Below the pieces are notes generated by a model. That model ran no database searches. It saw only the letters and a list, made by a program, of their open reading frames with translations, and was not told where the DNA came from. Both the position numbers and the translations under genes were made by a program. A DNA stretch of 64,000 nt, from the NCBI GenBank assembly GCA_963576785.1, contig OY756144.1, forward strand, positions 2,046,001 to 2,110,000, read 5' to 3'. Source of the stretch: Chlorophyllum brunneum. Its lineage: Eukaryota; Basidiomycota; Agaricomycetes; Agaricales; Agaricaceae. Positions 1 through 12,431 of this stretch are shown piece after piece. Numbering within the stretch: position 1 is the first letter of the stretch; each line of letters starts with the position of its first letter.

Positions 1-686
1 TGCACTATATATTGCCACCATATCGATACCCGCTCTACTCTACGCTTTTAATAATCCTCTCGGTGTTGTAAGTCGACTCCGAACACTTCGACAGACACCC
101 GATCTGACTGCAAATCTAGAATGAAGTTACGCCTATACATGAATTAGGCCTCGCGTTTACGGGCCTAGTTATCACCCTTGTGATCGGTTCTTTTCTGTGT
201 TATCATCTTTATCTTATTTCGTACGTTTGGCCCTTTCGTCCCGTGAGTGGATTTCTGGAGCGCTAATCCCGTCTGTAGAACGAATCAGACGACTTTGGAA
301 AATGTCACTCCTTTCATGATACTGCGGTATCTTCCTCCACTTCCACGTGGAGATCACATTCTATCCGACCCGCCTTTAGAACCCGAGTTGTCGTACGACC
401 AGCGAAGACTTGTGAAAGACGCACACGGGTATATCAGACTGTACGACCTTGGCTGGCGGAAGAACTGGTCCCAAGCTTTCGGCTGGCAACACAGTCGTGG
501 TTTACTCTTTAAACTGTTTTGTGGAGGATCATCGTACGTTCCTTTTATCTCTCCGACCCCCCACACCCCACTCATCAACAAATTCTCAGACCGGGCGATG
601 GTAAATATTTTCCTCGTAACCCCAAATCAGACGAAATGCTTGCAAGGCTAGCAAAAGAGCTTGTGAAGCTGGACCAGGACCCTTAA
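1..686 (+). CDS. DHHC-type palmitoyltransferase, C-terminal part (5' end outside window)
   Basis: This is the 3' end of a gene that enters from the left edge. A membrane-spanning stretch with many Leu, Ile and Val residues (about positions 150-220) is followed by TNQTTLENVTPF, then LPPLP, and a tail containing DLGWRKNWSQAFGW and GDGKYFPRNP. A TTxEN motif after the last membrane helices and a basic DLGWxxN segment are typical of DHHC protein S-acyltransferases, which attach palmitate to cysteines of membrane proteins. The catalytic Asp-His-His-Cys lies upstream and is not in the window. Introns are read at 221-278 and 534-589, with an earlier one ending near 149 whose donor is uncertain. The stop is TAA at 684-686. 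Which Pfa subfamily it belongs to cannot be decided from this part. Confidence 0.7.
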
Positions 687-3077
687 GTTATCTATTTAAT
701 ACTTGCGTCATTATTATAGCAGGACTTTAGGACTAATTTATAATCGGACATTTAGGTCATCGACTTGAGTACCCTAGTTTCTAACTGAAGAGGATGTCAC
801 TCTACTCCTCAACCATGTTCAAGTTCCTTGTTACAATCCCATGCGAGGTCATGCCTCTCAGTTATGATATCTGTAACCCCACTGAAGTCCTCCGAAGCGG
901 TTCCTGGTCGAACAGGACTTTACGGAGGGACCCGTCGTGCTGGACTAAATGTTAATCAAACGAAATGATGTGAACTGAATGAAGGGGTTATGTGAGCGGC
1001 GTCACGACCAGTAATGAATTAACTGGTGGGTGAGGGTCCGCAGGAGTCGTCTGGAACCAATTTCACCTTCGGGCTGATGAGAGACGAGTAGTTTGATGAT
1101 AGAAATGGAAGCATCAGGGGGTAAGTGGAGCCTCAAGATCACCTTTTCTGTGGGGTGAGACGATTCTATGACTGGTAATAGGTGAGCGGTTATAGACCAA
1201 AGAGCGAAGCTTGGAAGATGTGCTGCTCAGCCGACAAATCTAGGGTTCCTGTTCGCAGTCCACAGCTTTTCGGCGGCTCGGCATGAACGAGAACGTTCTT
1301 GAGAAGTGATGCCCTAGTTGGGCTGGGTCAAGGCTCGAAGGGAGGACGACCAATCCAGTGTTTACATGGTCGGCCATATTGGGTCAGACCTTCACTGTCA
1401 GGATCAGTTGTAAAATCACCGACATGATTGAATATACCGTGAGGACTCCCGCGTTGAATAGCTGGTGAACGAATACCATGAAAAAAGCTCACATGCAGAT
1501 CCAGGGTATATCACTACCAGTGAGATACCCAACCACAGTATCGGGATGGGTGGGCACTCGCAGTCTGCCTCTGAAAAACACTTCCTCATGTCACACAGAT
1601 AAGAAGCTCTACATCCTACTATTGACAATCAGATGTAGTCAACAACATCAAGTAGCTACACAAGAACTACAAAATGTTGTCGGAAGATGACCTGGGGTAA
1701 TTAATTTGTAAACCAAAGCCATCAAAAACCAGACGGTTCAAGAGGCAGAGAACACTTTCTCTCTTCTGGGATGGATCATCCTCGAAACTCGATTCAAGTA
1801 AGCGGCGAATTGCTCTTCGTTTGTCAACGATCTTGCATAAGATGCATCAGAAGTGGTGCTCGATCAGAGCGATACTGTGGCTGTGACTGTTAAGTACATG
1901 TCGGACAGGTCATCCTCAAAATCTAATGACAAAATACAGGGATGAGCACAGTATGAAGATGGATAAAGGAATGTTGACACACCATAACTTAGACATCCTT
2001 GCAGGTGAGCAGTGTCACCTCAAAGGAATGTCAATACCCATTCTGCGTCTAGAATGGCATCACTAGTAACAACAACCGTTGCGTATTCTGTGGAGTGATG
2101 TATCAGTAAGAAGAAACCGCGAAGCTTAAGAGACATACTGGTCCCTTCCCGGCGGCCCGCCCACGGTTGGGGAGTCAACTCCAAAGAAACAGCCAAAGGT
2201 CAGTTGCAGCCTTATATGTAAAGGTGCAAACATGTTTAGGGCAGGATTATCAAATTTCCCACGCACTGATAATCGACAAGTTATAATGGATCGGCCCAAG
2301 CAAGGCCAGCTTGGTGTCTGGCCGCTGTCCCCGTCATTTCGTAATAAGCTCTGATTTGACTGGGTAATGAGGACTGCTGCAAAGGGGATACTGACGTCGC
2401 GCAGGAATTCATTAAATAATTCGATGATTGTGCTCCTCCAGGCCACCATGCATCCGGTACGGTTCCACTTCGCTGTCTTTGGCTTCTTCTCCAAATACCC
2501 AACAGCCGTCTCGTCGAATACTGTCTCACAGTTAATTTTAATGTGCGTTGCTTGCCAGCACAGCATTCAGCGATTGGATCAAACATCGAGGGATAACCAT
2601 AAGCATCAATTCGCCTCGATGCTACCTCCAGTGCCCTTTGTTCCGGATCGAGGCGCTCTAGAAAGCCCCAGGTAAGGTCTGTGTTAACCCACGCCAGTAA
2701 ACCGCACGATCTGACCGAATTTACCGTGCCTGGCGACAAGATGTTTGCGAAAATGGGGGAGGCGACCTTGGACCGCCGGGAAGATTGACCGAGTCTTCAT
2801 CCGATCCTCCCGGAGGACCGGAATGGGCACAATCCCATTGGCCGCTAACGCGTCCCCACGCGAAGCAAGGCAGCCCACACCAGGCCTCAATACATTCCAC
2901 TTGGATGACAATCTTCAGTATGTTCGTGGTGTCTGAGCGAGTCCCTAGAACCAAATATGCTCGTTCTCAGGTCCGCATCCCTGGCGTTGTTATCTTTCCA
3001 ATCACCCAGCCATCTTGAAGCTTCACGGTCCCGGTCGTTACTTCGGCCATCTATCCCTTCCTCGACCCATCTCTCGA
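687..3077. other. Gene-poor stretch with a possible degenerate minus-strand ORF
   Basis: About 2.4 kb without a recognisable gene. The only protein-like signal is on the minus strand. One open frame (about 2739 to 2281) reads a natural-looking stretch with LTWGFLERLDPEQRALEVA. An overlapping frame (about 2566 to 2126) reads ETVFDETAVGYLEKKPK. I could not join the two with a convincing intron, so this may be a decayed gene or chance. No terminal repeats, tRNA or known domain were seen. Confidence 0.3.
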
Positions 3078-3085
3078 TATAAAAA
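3078..3085 (+). promoter_or_regulatory. TATA box upstream of the ABM-like gene
   Basis: TATAAAAA stands about 270 bp before the ATG at 3357. It is followed by a pyrimidine-rich tract (about 3120-3180), as is common in fungal core promoters. The distance implies a long 5' leader or a leader intron. Confidence 0.4.
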
Positions 3086-3356
3086 GCTGCGAGTCTAATA
3101 TGAATCACACACTTTCGGCCCGTCTCCCCTCTTGTGTCTAATCCTTCCTTCTATTGCCTCTCACCCCTTGCCGTTGCTTTGGCATCAGTTTCGCGTGCAT
3201 ATCTAACATTCAAAGACCGAAGTGCCGTTGTCGACATCTTTCTTCCATTCGACCCTTCCTTTCAAAAAGGCTTCGGTCCAACCTATTTTTGGGGGGCGCA
3301 ATTTTCTCCCAAGAAGTCCACTTTCTCTTCGCCCTCGTCTCATACTGCTGTGATCC

Positions 3357-4144
3357 ATGGCAGTTGCACCACTAGCACCAGAAATTATCTGGCTCAACTC
3401 ATCTGAGTCTTATCTCGAAGACCCTGTGGACACTCTGGACCTTATGGATAAGTCGTCCTCGGGGCACGGTCTCCTTGGGTGAGTCGCTTTTGCTATGAGC
3501 AGCCCTGTCTCTTAATCACGGGGTAGCACATACTATGGCTTCGATGAACAAGATCCCTCAGTTGGTGTTTGGGTTATGGGTATGTTTCTCGTCGTCCCTA
3601 CTCTTCTCGTTCTCACAGCTCCCTCTCCCCAGCTTGGGACAGCCTTGCCACGCACCAATCTTTCATGGAACATGAATCTTACATCGACTTCGCGTTGCCG
3701 GTCATGGAGGCAATGATCGGCTCCGGTGATATTTCACAGGTTCTCCTTTCTCAGCAGTCTGCCTTTCTCAAAGCCGTCTCTTCTCCCGTTACACAATTCA
3801 TCTACATTACGCTTCGCCCTCGTCATGATAGGGACTACGAATTGGAGCCTCTTGTCGAAAAATTGACGGGCGAACTGGCACTAGTACCTGGGTGCTACGG
3901 GTCGAGTTGGGGACCGTCAATGGAACATGATGACATGTATGTCGGTGTGATCGGCTGGCGGTGTATTTCTGTGAGGCCGTCCTTGATGTACCTCACCGCC
4001 TTCCCCTCATTCAGTCGCGTTTCACAGGACCGCGATCGTGCTGTGAAAGGCGCTCTTGCGCCAACTGTTGCACAAATTCGAGAGCTCGGTTCGGTGGAAC
4101 TAAAATACGCTCGACTCCAGCTGCATGAATCTCCTGAAAGCTGA
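3357..4144 (+). CDS. ABM-superfamily (dimeric alpha-beta barrel) protein, unknown substrate
   Basis: Four exons fit well: 3357-3478, 3527-3579, 3633-3970 and 4028-4144, with GT-AG introns of 48, 53 and 57 bp. The ATG at 3357 sits in a good context (CCATGG). The predicted protein of about 209 residues starts MAVAPLAPEIIWLNSSESYL. Its pattern is VWVMAWDSLATHQSFMEH in the first half and YVGVIGW followed by a helix in the second half. That looks like two ferredoxin-like ABM halves, as in small fungal stress-response or antibiotic-biosynthesis monooxygenase-like proteins. These proteins usually lack a cofactor and their substrates are mostly unknown. The last intron is in frame and could be retained. 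No signal peptide or membrane segment is visible. Confidence 0.65.
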
Positions 4145-4610
4145 CACCGCTTACTGGGTTTTCTCTTATTCTTGGTTTCATCTTTGGGATTTTTGGGCCG
4201 TTCTGTCATTTGTAACCTTCAGATATCGTACGCTAGTACCGCTTTCACTTCTTCATCGTCAGTCGTTCTAGAATATTTCGGGATTTAATGATATTAAGAG
4301 CTTATATATATCCTTGCGTTAATTCATAATCGTAAGCCTGGAGCTCACAACTGGAAGATAATCCAGGAACTGAAGCCAAAATAGGTAAATAAGCGTAAAT
4401 GGACGAGTGGACAGAAAGATGTAATTTCATTTCTTGGATTCGCGGACCCTATCTCAAGTCCACTGCATATCCTCACCCCTCTCCCTAGTAAGGCTGTTGT
4501 GACGACAACTTTCGATTATTCTATTCTAGTACTCTAACTGGTACCGTTGGAATCCCGAATCTTGGATCATATCCTAATTCCCATCGTAGATAGTTGACAC
4601 ATATGTAACC
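4145..4610. other. Convergent 3' intergenic region
   Basis: AT-rich sequence between the 3' ends of two convergent genes. It should carry both 3' UTRs. Nothing else was recognised. Confidence 0.5.
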
Positions 4611-6187
4611 CTACAAGCTAGGGAAAAGTCCTCGCAACACGGGTATTAAAAGGACCCGCATCGGGCTGAGTTTAGGCGGCAGCACCATACCCCCACCTAG
4701 ACCGCGACAGTGCCATGAATTGACTAAACAGATTTTCCCAGTCAGTACCATGTCAGTCTAGGAGGGTGGACTGGGAACATACTCATAGGCTGTGCCAAGA
4801 TAAACATGTTGAAGTACACCCAGAGCCTCCCTATCCATCCACCAACACTCCTTCCAGTAATTTTCTTCCATATTCGTTCAGCAATCAGAATAGGCCCTTG
4901 AGAAGCAAAGAAAGCCATGGGTATAAAATCAAACCCTCGATTCATTGCGTACATCGCGCATTCATGAAATAGTCCCGAAGCTACGAATGCTCCAAGGAGC
5001 ATACCCAAACTCCCAAACCAGGTTACGGTAGCTTGTTTCGAACGTTTAGTTGAAACAGATACTAGGGTCAAAGGGGTCAGAATCACATTTGCGAGCGTCT
5101 CGAACACCCATTTTCCTGGGTATGCTCCATACACGAGGAAGGTTTGCCTCAGGAGCTGATGCCACCTCCTTGACCAAAGCTCATGCATCGAGTTCGACAA
5201 CCACGGCTGTTCTAATACGGGAGGCCACGAGGTCGGGGAGTCCCCGAGAAGACCCACTGCGAATAAAGTGACCAAGTCATAAACCATCTCAAACCCCGAA
5301 AGAAGGGAAAAACCCGTGAGGATATGTATGAATGTAGAAACGATGTATCGGGGAAGCAGCGAGAGTCCTGGATAGAATATACTCCCTCCCAAGGGCGTAC
5401 TAATACCCCCAGGAAAGAGCTTAATTATAGACTCGCAGAAATCGAGGGTGAGGGAGCTGATTATAAAGGATTGGAGGGTGGCAGTGAGGAACGCGTTTCG
5501 GGAGGTGAGGGGACGCGTGAATGGGGGTCGGTATGTGTTCTGACCGAATTTGAAGGAGAGACCGCGGTTTGTGTGGAGGAGTTCAAACGCATCCGAGAGC
5601 CAGGTTGGGATATAATTGGCCTGTCTATATTGGGGGGTATGGTATCCGTTTGTTAAACCGTCTTTCGGGTTGGAATCGTGTTTGAGCTTGGATTTGCCTT
5701 TCATTACGCCTGGACGAGATTCGCCAATCTTGAGCATACCCTCCTTTGTCAGACCATACTCGAAGATTTTCGCTATCACTACGGCGGCCATAAGACCTAG
5801 TAAACCGGACCCGCGCACATTAATTTCATTAGGTGCACCATTAGGCGCAGTGAACTTACATTGAGCCCAATTATACACATTTAGGATAGGCTGAGTCCAT
5901 GTAAAATGGTACGCGGCGAACAGGATCGCAGAGATTGTTGTAGGCATCAAGAGCACTCTGATGAAATAGGTGTCGGGTCTCCGCGCGAGGTACGCCATGA
6001 ACAACATGGGAACGTAGCATAGCACGGGGATGATTCCGTTGCGCAAGTTCAGTGGGATACGTTCTTCCGCTGGGGGTATGAGTGTACGGAAAGCCAAGTG
6101 TGAGCCCGTCTTGATTCTACAGACAGCTTATGAGAAATGTGGAAGCTACAAGGGATTGGTCACTCACTCGTCCCAGAGAGCGTCCAT
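4611..6187 (-). CDS. Wax-synthase-type membrane-bound O-acyltransferase (MBOAT_2-like)
   Basis: A polytopic membrane protein of about 470 residues, with MDALWDEIKTG encoded by a short first exon (6168-6187). The hallmark is ELWSRRWHQLLRQ followed by a conserved His in GLFHECAMYAM. These are the features of the wax-synthase domain found in many fungal acyltransferases, including those acting on sterols and secondary metabolites. At least eight hydrophobic segments are visible. Introns are read at 6117-6167, at a 63-bp in-frame intron near 5850 (donor GTAAGT, acceptor TTACTAG) and at 4724-4782. The last exon gives the family-like ending INSWHCRGLGG and stops at 4611. It would use acyl-CoA to esterify an alcohol in the ER membrane. 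The acceptor is unknown and no biosynthetic cluster surrounds it. Confidence 0.75.
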
Positions 6188-6415
6188 CTCTGGGAATCTC
6201 CGCTCTGGATGACCAGGCTCCGGGACAGTGAAGTGGACAATCTCGCGGTATGGTGATGGGACGGGATGGCAAGGACGTTACCACGTGTCAGCAGAATGTT
6301 CGGGTGCTAATCACATCGCACCGGGCGCGCTGCCTCCAACGCCAACCTGAGCAACTATTAATACGTTGATGCTCACGTCACACCACTTTGTCACCTCAAC
6401 AAGAAATGTTACAGA

Positions 6416-7917
6416 TTATGGTACATTCGGTCCTCCAGCACCCGGAGGTGTAAACAGAAATCTCACTGTGCCCTCGTTCCTCCCCAGCTGATTCGGATCA
6501 TCGGAATGCCATACATAACTTGGGTCTATCATACCCAGGGATGGACGCTGCCTAGGAGGATGTTCTTCCTCTCGCATAGCAATTTTCAGCCGTATTAATT
6601 GGTCAGCGTCATATGGTGCTTGGGCTTGATTTGCATGAGGATGATGGGTTGGGTGGCGGACGGGATGGGGTGAGGGTGATGATGGTGTACTAGGCGATGT
6701 CGAGGCGGATGGGTTCTGAGCGAATTGGATGATGAGATCGAGAAGAGTATGGGCAATGTCTGTCGAAGCGGCTTAGCAAAAGTAAATTGATCGCGAGACT
6801 GATACTCGCCTTCGAGGTCTTCGACTTGGGACTGGAACTTCCTCTCCCAATCACCCCCCTTCTTTAACGTTCGTGATATTTCTTCGGTGGCGATCCGTTC
6901 CGGATTGTCTGACGGTGCTTGTTCAAAAGACATGAGGAGACATGCGACATATAATCCACCAAGTGCTAGGGTGTGAGGGGGGTATTGTAGGGGTAGGAGT
7001 GTACGATGGCTGAAAGATTGGAATAAGGATCTACCCCACCATGGAGAAAATTGCAACGCACCAGTCCATGACAAGCCGCCAGGCCAGTTTCGTCAGGGGT
7101 TTAGTCGCTACAGGTATAGCTTTTGGATACGGACGTCTCTCCAACGCGTGAAATTCACTTACCCTTTAGCTCCCGCCCAATCTTGATGACATACGGAAAT
7201 GGTAAACGATATGTAAAATTGAAGCAAATAGTCTCGAGGATGAGTCGCTCTACAGCCAATAATCTTTGCCGGTCGATCTCTACCATCTACGCGTGGAGGG
7301 TTCGGACGTCAGCATCGGACAAAGAGATGCGGGGTTAGATGGAAGACCCACCTGGGGGTCCATGGAATCCAGATCAATCTCTCCTCCTGGGTGCTTAGAC
7401 TTTGCGGCCAGTTCAGGGAACCTGACAGCATAAGAGACTGCCAAAAGTTCGCGAGGTTTTTTCAGGGTATCATGCATCTTTGTCGAGACATAGAGAGCAG
7501 CAAGACAGACGTCCTACACAGGATGGATGGTCAGTTTGTCCTCAGTGTTCACGATGCGGACCTACAATGTAGTTGAAATCCTTCCTCGGGAAGAACAGAT
7601 GAAACCTGTGATACAGTGTTTGAGCCGTAGCAATCGTTCGTCTTGGACTATCAGTGAAAGACAAGTAAGCTTTCAAGAAAAGCGAATATCCAAAACTGCT
7701 CCACGCACAATCCAATGCGAACGCCCATAACCTCCAGGAATCCACATGCATTCTGGCGAACTTTGTCTTCTTGAGAGAGGGACAACTTCCCGCGTTGTCT
7801 GCTCGACAGAAATTCAATATCCGATGGTACGAAATATGGATGATAAAACTTGAAGCGAGAAGCTGCTAGATTTGAAGGAGACTGAGCACGAGAGTGGCCG
7901 CCGTCCGCTGGGTACAT
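6416..7917 (-). CDS. CTK2: CTD kinase cyclin subunit (CTK2/Lsc1-type cyclin)
   Basis: The product resembles the cyclin that activates the CTDK-I kinase, which phosphorylates Ser2 of the RNA polymerase II tail. N-terminal exon residues read YHPYFVPSDIEFLSSRQRGK, then QEDKVRQNACGFLEVMG. The cyclin box continues with FPRRTIATAQTLYHRFHLFF, DVCLAALYVSTKMHDTLKKP and RQRLLAVERLILETICFNF. Start is ATG at 7917: an upstream in-frame TTG is followed further up by a stop. Six exons fit. The last intron begins GCGAGT and ends CGACAG, so it is a GC-AG intron; splicing it gives a Pro/His-rich tail ending GAGGPNVP at 6416. The 340 bp between this gene and the acyl-CoA dehydrogenase is a shared divergent promoter. 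Confidence 0.85.
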
Positions 7918-8258
7918 GGTTGAGATCAGAAATTTGGAAAGCTCAATCAATGACGGTTATGTCATAGTCTCCAGCCCTGCTCATCCCTTGGGAGAGTCCC
8001 ATTTGCTGAGTCTTTCATTCCGGCTGCTGCGAAAGTAAACCGCAGCGAGGTGCAGATAATTCTTCAGTCATCGCGTCTTGGCAGTCCTTTGCTTTATCCT
8101 CCGCGGCCTCACAACAACCATACACATGATATTATGTCAAACAACGGTTTATCATATGCCCCATCCTATTGGGCATGCGGTTCGGCTTTATGTTAGACCG
8201 CACCACATCAACAGGGCTTTGTTGAATCATTCCCCTCTTGTCGCTGGAGAGTAACATA
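7918..8258. promoter_or_regulatory. Divergent promoter between CTK2 and the acyl-CoA dehydrogenase gene
   Basis: 341 bp between two start codons facing apart. It must hold both core promoters. No strong TATA box or named factor site was identified. Confidence 0.4.
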
Positions 8259-10498
8259 ATGCGTATTGAAGAAGGCTTTCAGCAAGTGAGTATTTTATTC
8301 TCATCCGAGTCTCCTCTAATGGAGGCGTAGATTCCTTTTCCTGAATCCAATGCATATACCTCAGACCCTGTTCTGCCAGGTCTATTGAAACGGTTACTAC
8401 CCAAGAGGTTAACTGCTCGCCACTCCGTCAAATGCGAGAGCACTGAATCGTATTTTGCACCCTCACCTCTAGAATATTCGACGAGATTGAGCCAGAACTT
8501 GTCCGGTTTGGAAACGACGTCATTACTCGTCAGCGCCAACGTTCCTTAAAGCAAAATATCCTTCTCAAATATTAACTACCACAGGCATTCGTGACCTTGG
8601 ATCCGGGACCAAAGTCTATCCACCCCAGTTGGTTCAGTACGATCAATGGGGCCGTCGTGTAGATGAATTGCACACAAGCGAGGCCTGGCGTGATCTCAAA
8701 GCTGCTGCTCAACAAGAGGGCATTCCTGGCATCTTTTACGAACGGAAATACCACGAATTTAGTCGGATCTACGGTTTTTCCAAAGTCACTTTGATGGTTG
8801 GGGACTCACATGAGGTATGTCGCAGCACTACGTTTCCAATCTTTGATCCAACTTTGAATATGATTCGCTGGTTATAGGTCTTCTGCCCGTTGAGTATGAC
8901 GGATGGCACTGCTCGAATCATCGAGTTGATCGGGAGTGGGGAAGTGAAGAAAGATCTCTTTCCTCGACTTATCAGGTGCGCTAGCTCCTCAACTCTGCTT
9001 GTGGTGTTGCGAACAATCGATGGCCTACAGCCGTGATCCCTCAGTGGCTTTCACTGCCGGTCAATGGATGACGGAAGTATGTATATCCTTTTGTGAGCTC
9101 GAGTCCTGACCCTCAACCCTTTTCAATAGCGTCCGGGTGGTTCAGATGTTTCCTTGACAGAAACTATTGCAACCCCAACCGGCGAGCCGACACCCTACGG
9201 CCCCAAATATTCATTGAATGGTCTCAAATGGTTCTCCAGTGCAAACGATAGCGAGATCTCTGTCGCACTAGCTCGCACAGGCTCCCTCGAAGCTGGTTCT
9301 CGCGGTCTATCACTGTTCCTGATTCCACTTCGACTGCCACTTTTCCCGCCTCCCCACGAACCAAAGCCCACATCCACGAGCAATCAGATCTTTGTCCACA
9401 GGCTCAAGAATAAGGTTGGCACCCATGCATTGCCCACCGCAGAACTCACACTCGAGGGAACCGAAGCCTACCTGCTTGGAGAATTAGGCATGGGAGTCAA
9501 GAATATTACTCCCATACTCAACATTACTCGTATCTGGTCCTCCACGGCTGGTCTTGGGAACTTGCGTAAATGTCTTGGAATCGCAACTTCGTATGCTACG
9601 ATCAGGCGCATCCAGAGCGGGAAGACCCTATTGAAAGACGCACCTATCCATGTAGCTCAGCTTGCCGAAATTAATTTGCTCTATCGTGCACTAGCTCACT
9701 TCACCTTCGGCGTGATCTCCCTTTTAGGCAGGGCTGAGTGTGGCACCGGAAGCAAGGAAGAGCAGGAAGACGTTGACAGGCGCCTGAGGGTGCTGACGCC
9801 TGTTGTGAAAGCATATTCTGCTGAGAAGGCTTGTGCGGGGATTGAAGAAGCTATGGCGGCTCTGGGAGGCGCTGGTTACATGGAAGAGAATGGCTTTGGA
9901 AGGTCGATCCGCGACGCACTGGTTGAAAAGTTCGTACCTGATGTCATCACGAAACGGCCTACTGGGACTTATCCATGCTCCTGAACAGGATCTGGGAAGG
10001 AACAGTGACCGTCCTCGCCTTAGATCTGGCGAGGTCGACAACGGACCACAAGAACTTGCAAGCTTTCATCTCGGTATATCTCCTGCTAATGATGTGGTAA
10101 ATAGATCACTGATTCATTTCCGACAGTGGGCGCGTTCCATCATCGCTTCCGCGCCTTCTGACCTCGCAGTGGACATCGGGCCCTCATTCGAACTCCTTGA
10201 ATTGGCACTTGACGAGCTTTTCCCCGCGTACAATAATCTATTCTCCCCGTTAGTTCCTCGCCCAGCACTCCTCTTGGTTGGCTCCATCGCCTCGAGCATC
10301 TATCTCCTTGAGCATGCTATCTGGTCCCATGCCCAGGATGCAACGAAGGCAGAGGTGGATATTGAAGTTTTTAAGAGATGGATCGTACAGAGCGGCTTGA
10401 AGGGGAATATTGAAGAAGTCAGAAAGGTAAAGGATGTTGGGAATGTGCAAGCGAGAGTGAAGGCGAACGAGAAAATTGTGTTTGGCACGAAGTTGTGA
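8259..10498 (+). CDS. AidB-like acyl-CoA dehydrogenase family flavoprotein
   Basis: The family signature AGQWMTERPGGSDVS (around 9060-9150) matches the FAD- and substrate-contact region of acyl-CoA dehydrogenases, specifically the AidB/ACAD11-like branch. It continues with LNGLKWFSS and, near the C-terminus, AALGGAGYMEENGFGRSIRDA. The start ATG at 8259 opens MRIEEGFQQIPFPES. Seven or eight introns are needed; the clearest are those before VFCPLSMTDGTARI, before RDPSVAF, before IWEGTVTVLALD and before WARSIIASAP. The protein is about 600 residues, which suits the AidB-like group with its extra C-terminal helical domain. It would oxidise an acyl-CoA or related substrate using FAD, probably in a peroxisome or mitochondrion. 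The substrate cannot be told. The exact junction before IRDLGSG has two possible donors. Confidence 0.85.
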
Positions 10499-10664
10499 TC
10501 AATGACCTTAATCACTGTAGTTGTTCAAGCCGAGCTACCCTTCATCGGCCTACAACAGTTTTCCAACTGGAAACATTGCTATACTTCGCTCGTTCCCTAA
10601 GTCACCCGTGATAGGCGCTCGATCAACTGCTTCTTATCTGCACGGCACGGGGCATGGCCATGAT

Positions 10665-12290
10665 ATGTTGTTGTCTCTTGCCGACGATCTCCTCATAGAC
10701 CTCCTTGGGGACCCCACCCCTTCCGGCGTATGTTCCTGTGGACAGGTATCCCACTCCCTTCATACGAATGACCACTGCTGACCATCGCTAGGTCTGTCGA
10801 AGGCTGTATCGACTGTCCCAGGAGCGTATTGTCTGGTTGAAGATCCTCCAAGCATGTGACTTTACGCTTCCTCCTATGATTTCGGGTTCACTTGGCACTT
10901 CAGAGCTTCAAAAAGTGCTTCTGCGTGGCGAAGCTATGAAGGAAAGGTGGACTGGAGTGGGCCCAGGCATGCCCCTTACCATCCACGAACACAAACGTTG
11001 GACGTGTGGCCCATACTTCTTAGGAACAATGGGCCCCTTCTTTGTGGCACGAACGTTTTGCGACGCAGATACGATGTTCTCCTGGCATAGGCTGGACTCG
11101 CACGATGTGGACGATCCTGTCTTTGAGTATCGACTTTCTAAATCATTCAAGAGTGTACAGCACATCACGCAACACATCAACAACGACAGTCGCTCTATGC
11201 GGATCGCATATATCAAAACCGAGGGGGGGTGTAACCCCGCTGGTTTTCCGTAAGTAAATGGAGTTTCCTCAAACAGAGGGCGATAATCATGGTATCTCAA
11301 CCACCACCCACCAGGAAAGTTATACGTATTACTATAATACCGTCATCTATGAACTTCCAAGTCGCCACCGAGGCTTCATTCTCGATAGAGGATATACAGC
11401 CAACAGGGTATGGTGCTATGTGTATAATACTCGATTACGCCGTCATACTACGCCCCCACATCCCCAGCACGGATGAGGAACGAACGCTTACTCTTTTTCA
11501 CATCCCAACAGGAAGAGCGGTTCTAGCAGCGTGGGATGTAAGTCATTGCACATAGAACTTTGAAGAATTGATCATTCATGGGTCGTATTCCTCTTTACAA
11601 AGCACCAGCCAGATCGTCTTGACATGTTCTGGTCGCTCACCATGTCTGATTGGCATGTGATACAGCTGACAGCGAGAAAGGAGATTTCTTTCTCCCCTCT
11701 CCCTTCACCTGAAGAACTTGCCACTGGGAATCCAAGATCGCCTCTGCACACTCGATCAGCACATAAAATTTTACTACCTCATCCCCTGACTAGTTTCACG
11801 TTCTTACCTCGGTCACCGACCAGATACTCAATATTTGGTATTACGAGGACAACACTAGAGGGCCTCAATATTTCACCCCGACCAGACAACGACAATCCAT
11901 TCAACTTGCAACATCACACTCCCAATAAGATATGATGTTCAGTGCGCTCGTCTACACCCTGTTCCCCCATCGGTTAAGACTGCATTGGGTATCTTACAGG
12001 TAGAGAATAAAGTGAATCCAGCGGTGACTCCCAAAACTCGTTTCATGGCATTCCGGGCAGAACTTGATCAGTCTGAGTCTGTGACGGAGTTGGAGCTGAT
12101 GAAAATAGAGGATGGTACCCCTTTCAGCGAAGGAAGGGAAGGCCTTAGCCTTCAGTATTTTTCGTTCAATGCATTCTCGGGCTCATTTACGATTCAGTAT
12201 ACCGATCCCACTAGCAATGGATCAGCAGCTCACAGCGGAAAAGAGAGGCTCCGCATCCTTCAATACCTACCGACTGAACTTCTCGTATAG
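10665..12290 (+). CDS. F-box-like protein with an uncertain C-terminal gene structure
   Basis: After the ATG at 10665 the protein reads MLLSLADDLLIDLLGD, and across one intron VCRRLYRLSQERIVWLKIL. This has the spacing of an F-box helix pair followed by a substrate-recognition part, as in the large family of basidiomycete F-box proteins that recruit targets to SCF ubiquitin ligases. Exons up to about 11540 join cleanly (introns near 10748, 11252 and 11540). The section 11600-11985 changes frame. The stretch reading TRQRQSIQLA and the following LPIRYDVQCARL are in different frames, with no good intron between them. The final exon runs to the stop at 12290. Either an unusual intron is used or the gene carries a frameshift. 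Its target is unknown. Confidence 0.55.
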
Positions 12291-12431
12291 CTTGTCTCTT
12301 TAATTGTCGAATATAGGGACATTATATTGTGCTCGAATTAAGTGGCAACGCAGGAAGTATATGAAACCGATAAAGGAAGGGTGGGGCAAATGAGCGAATA
12401 AGATTGGATACTACAGTCAAGTCTGTCTTAA

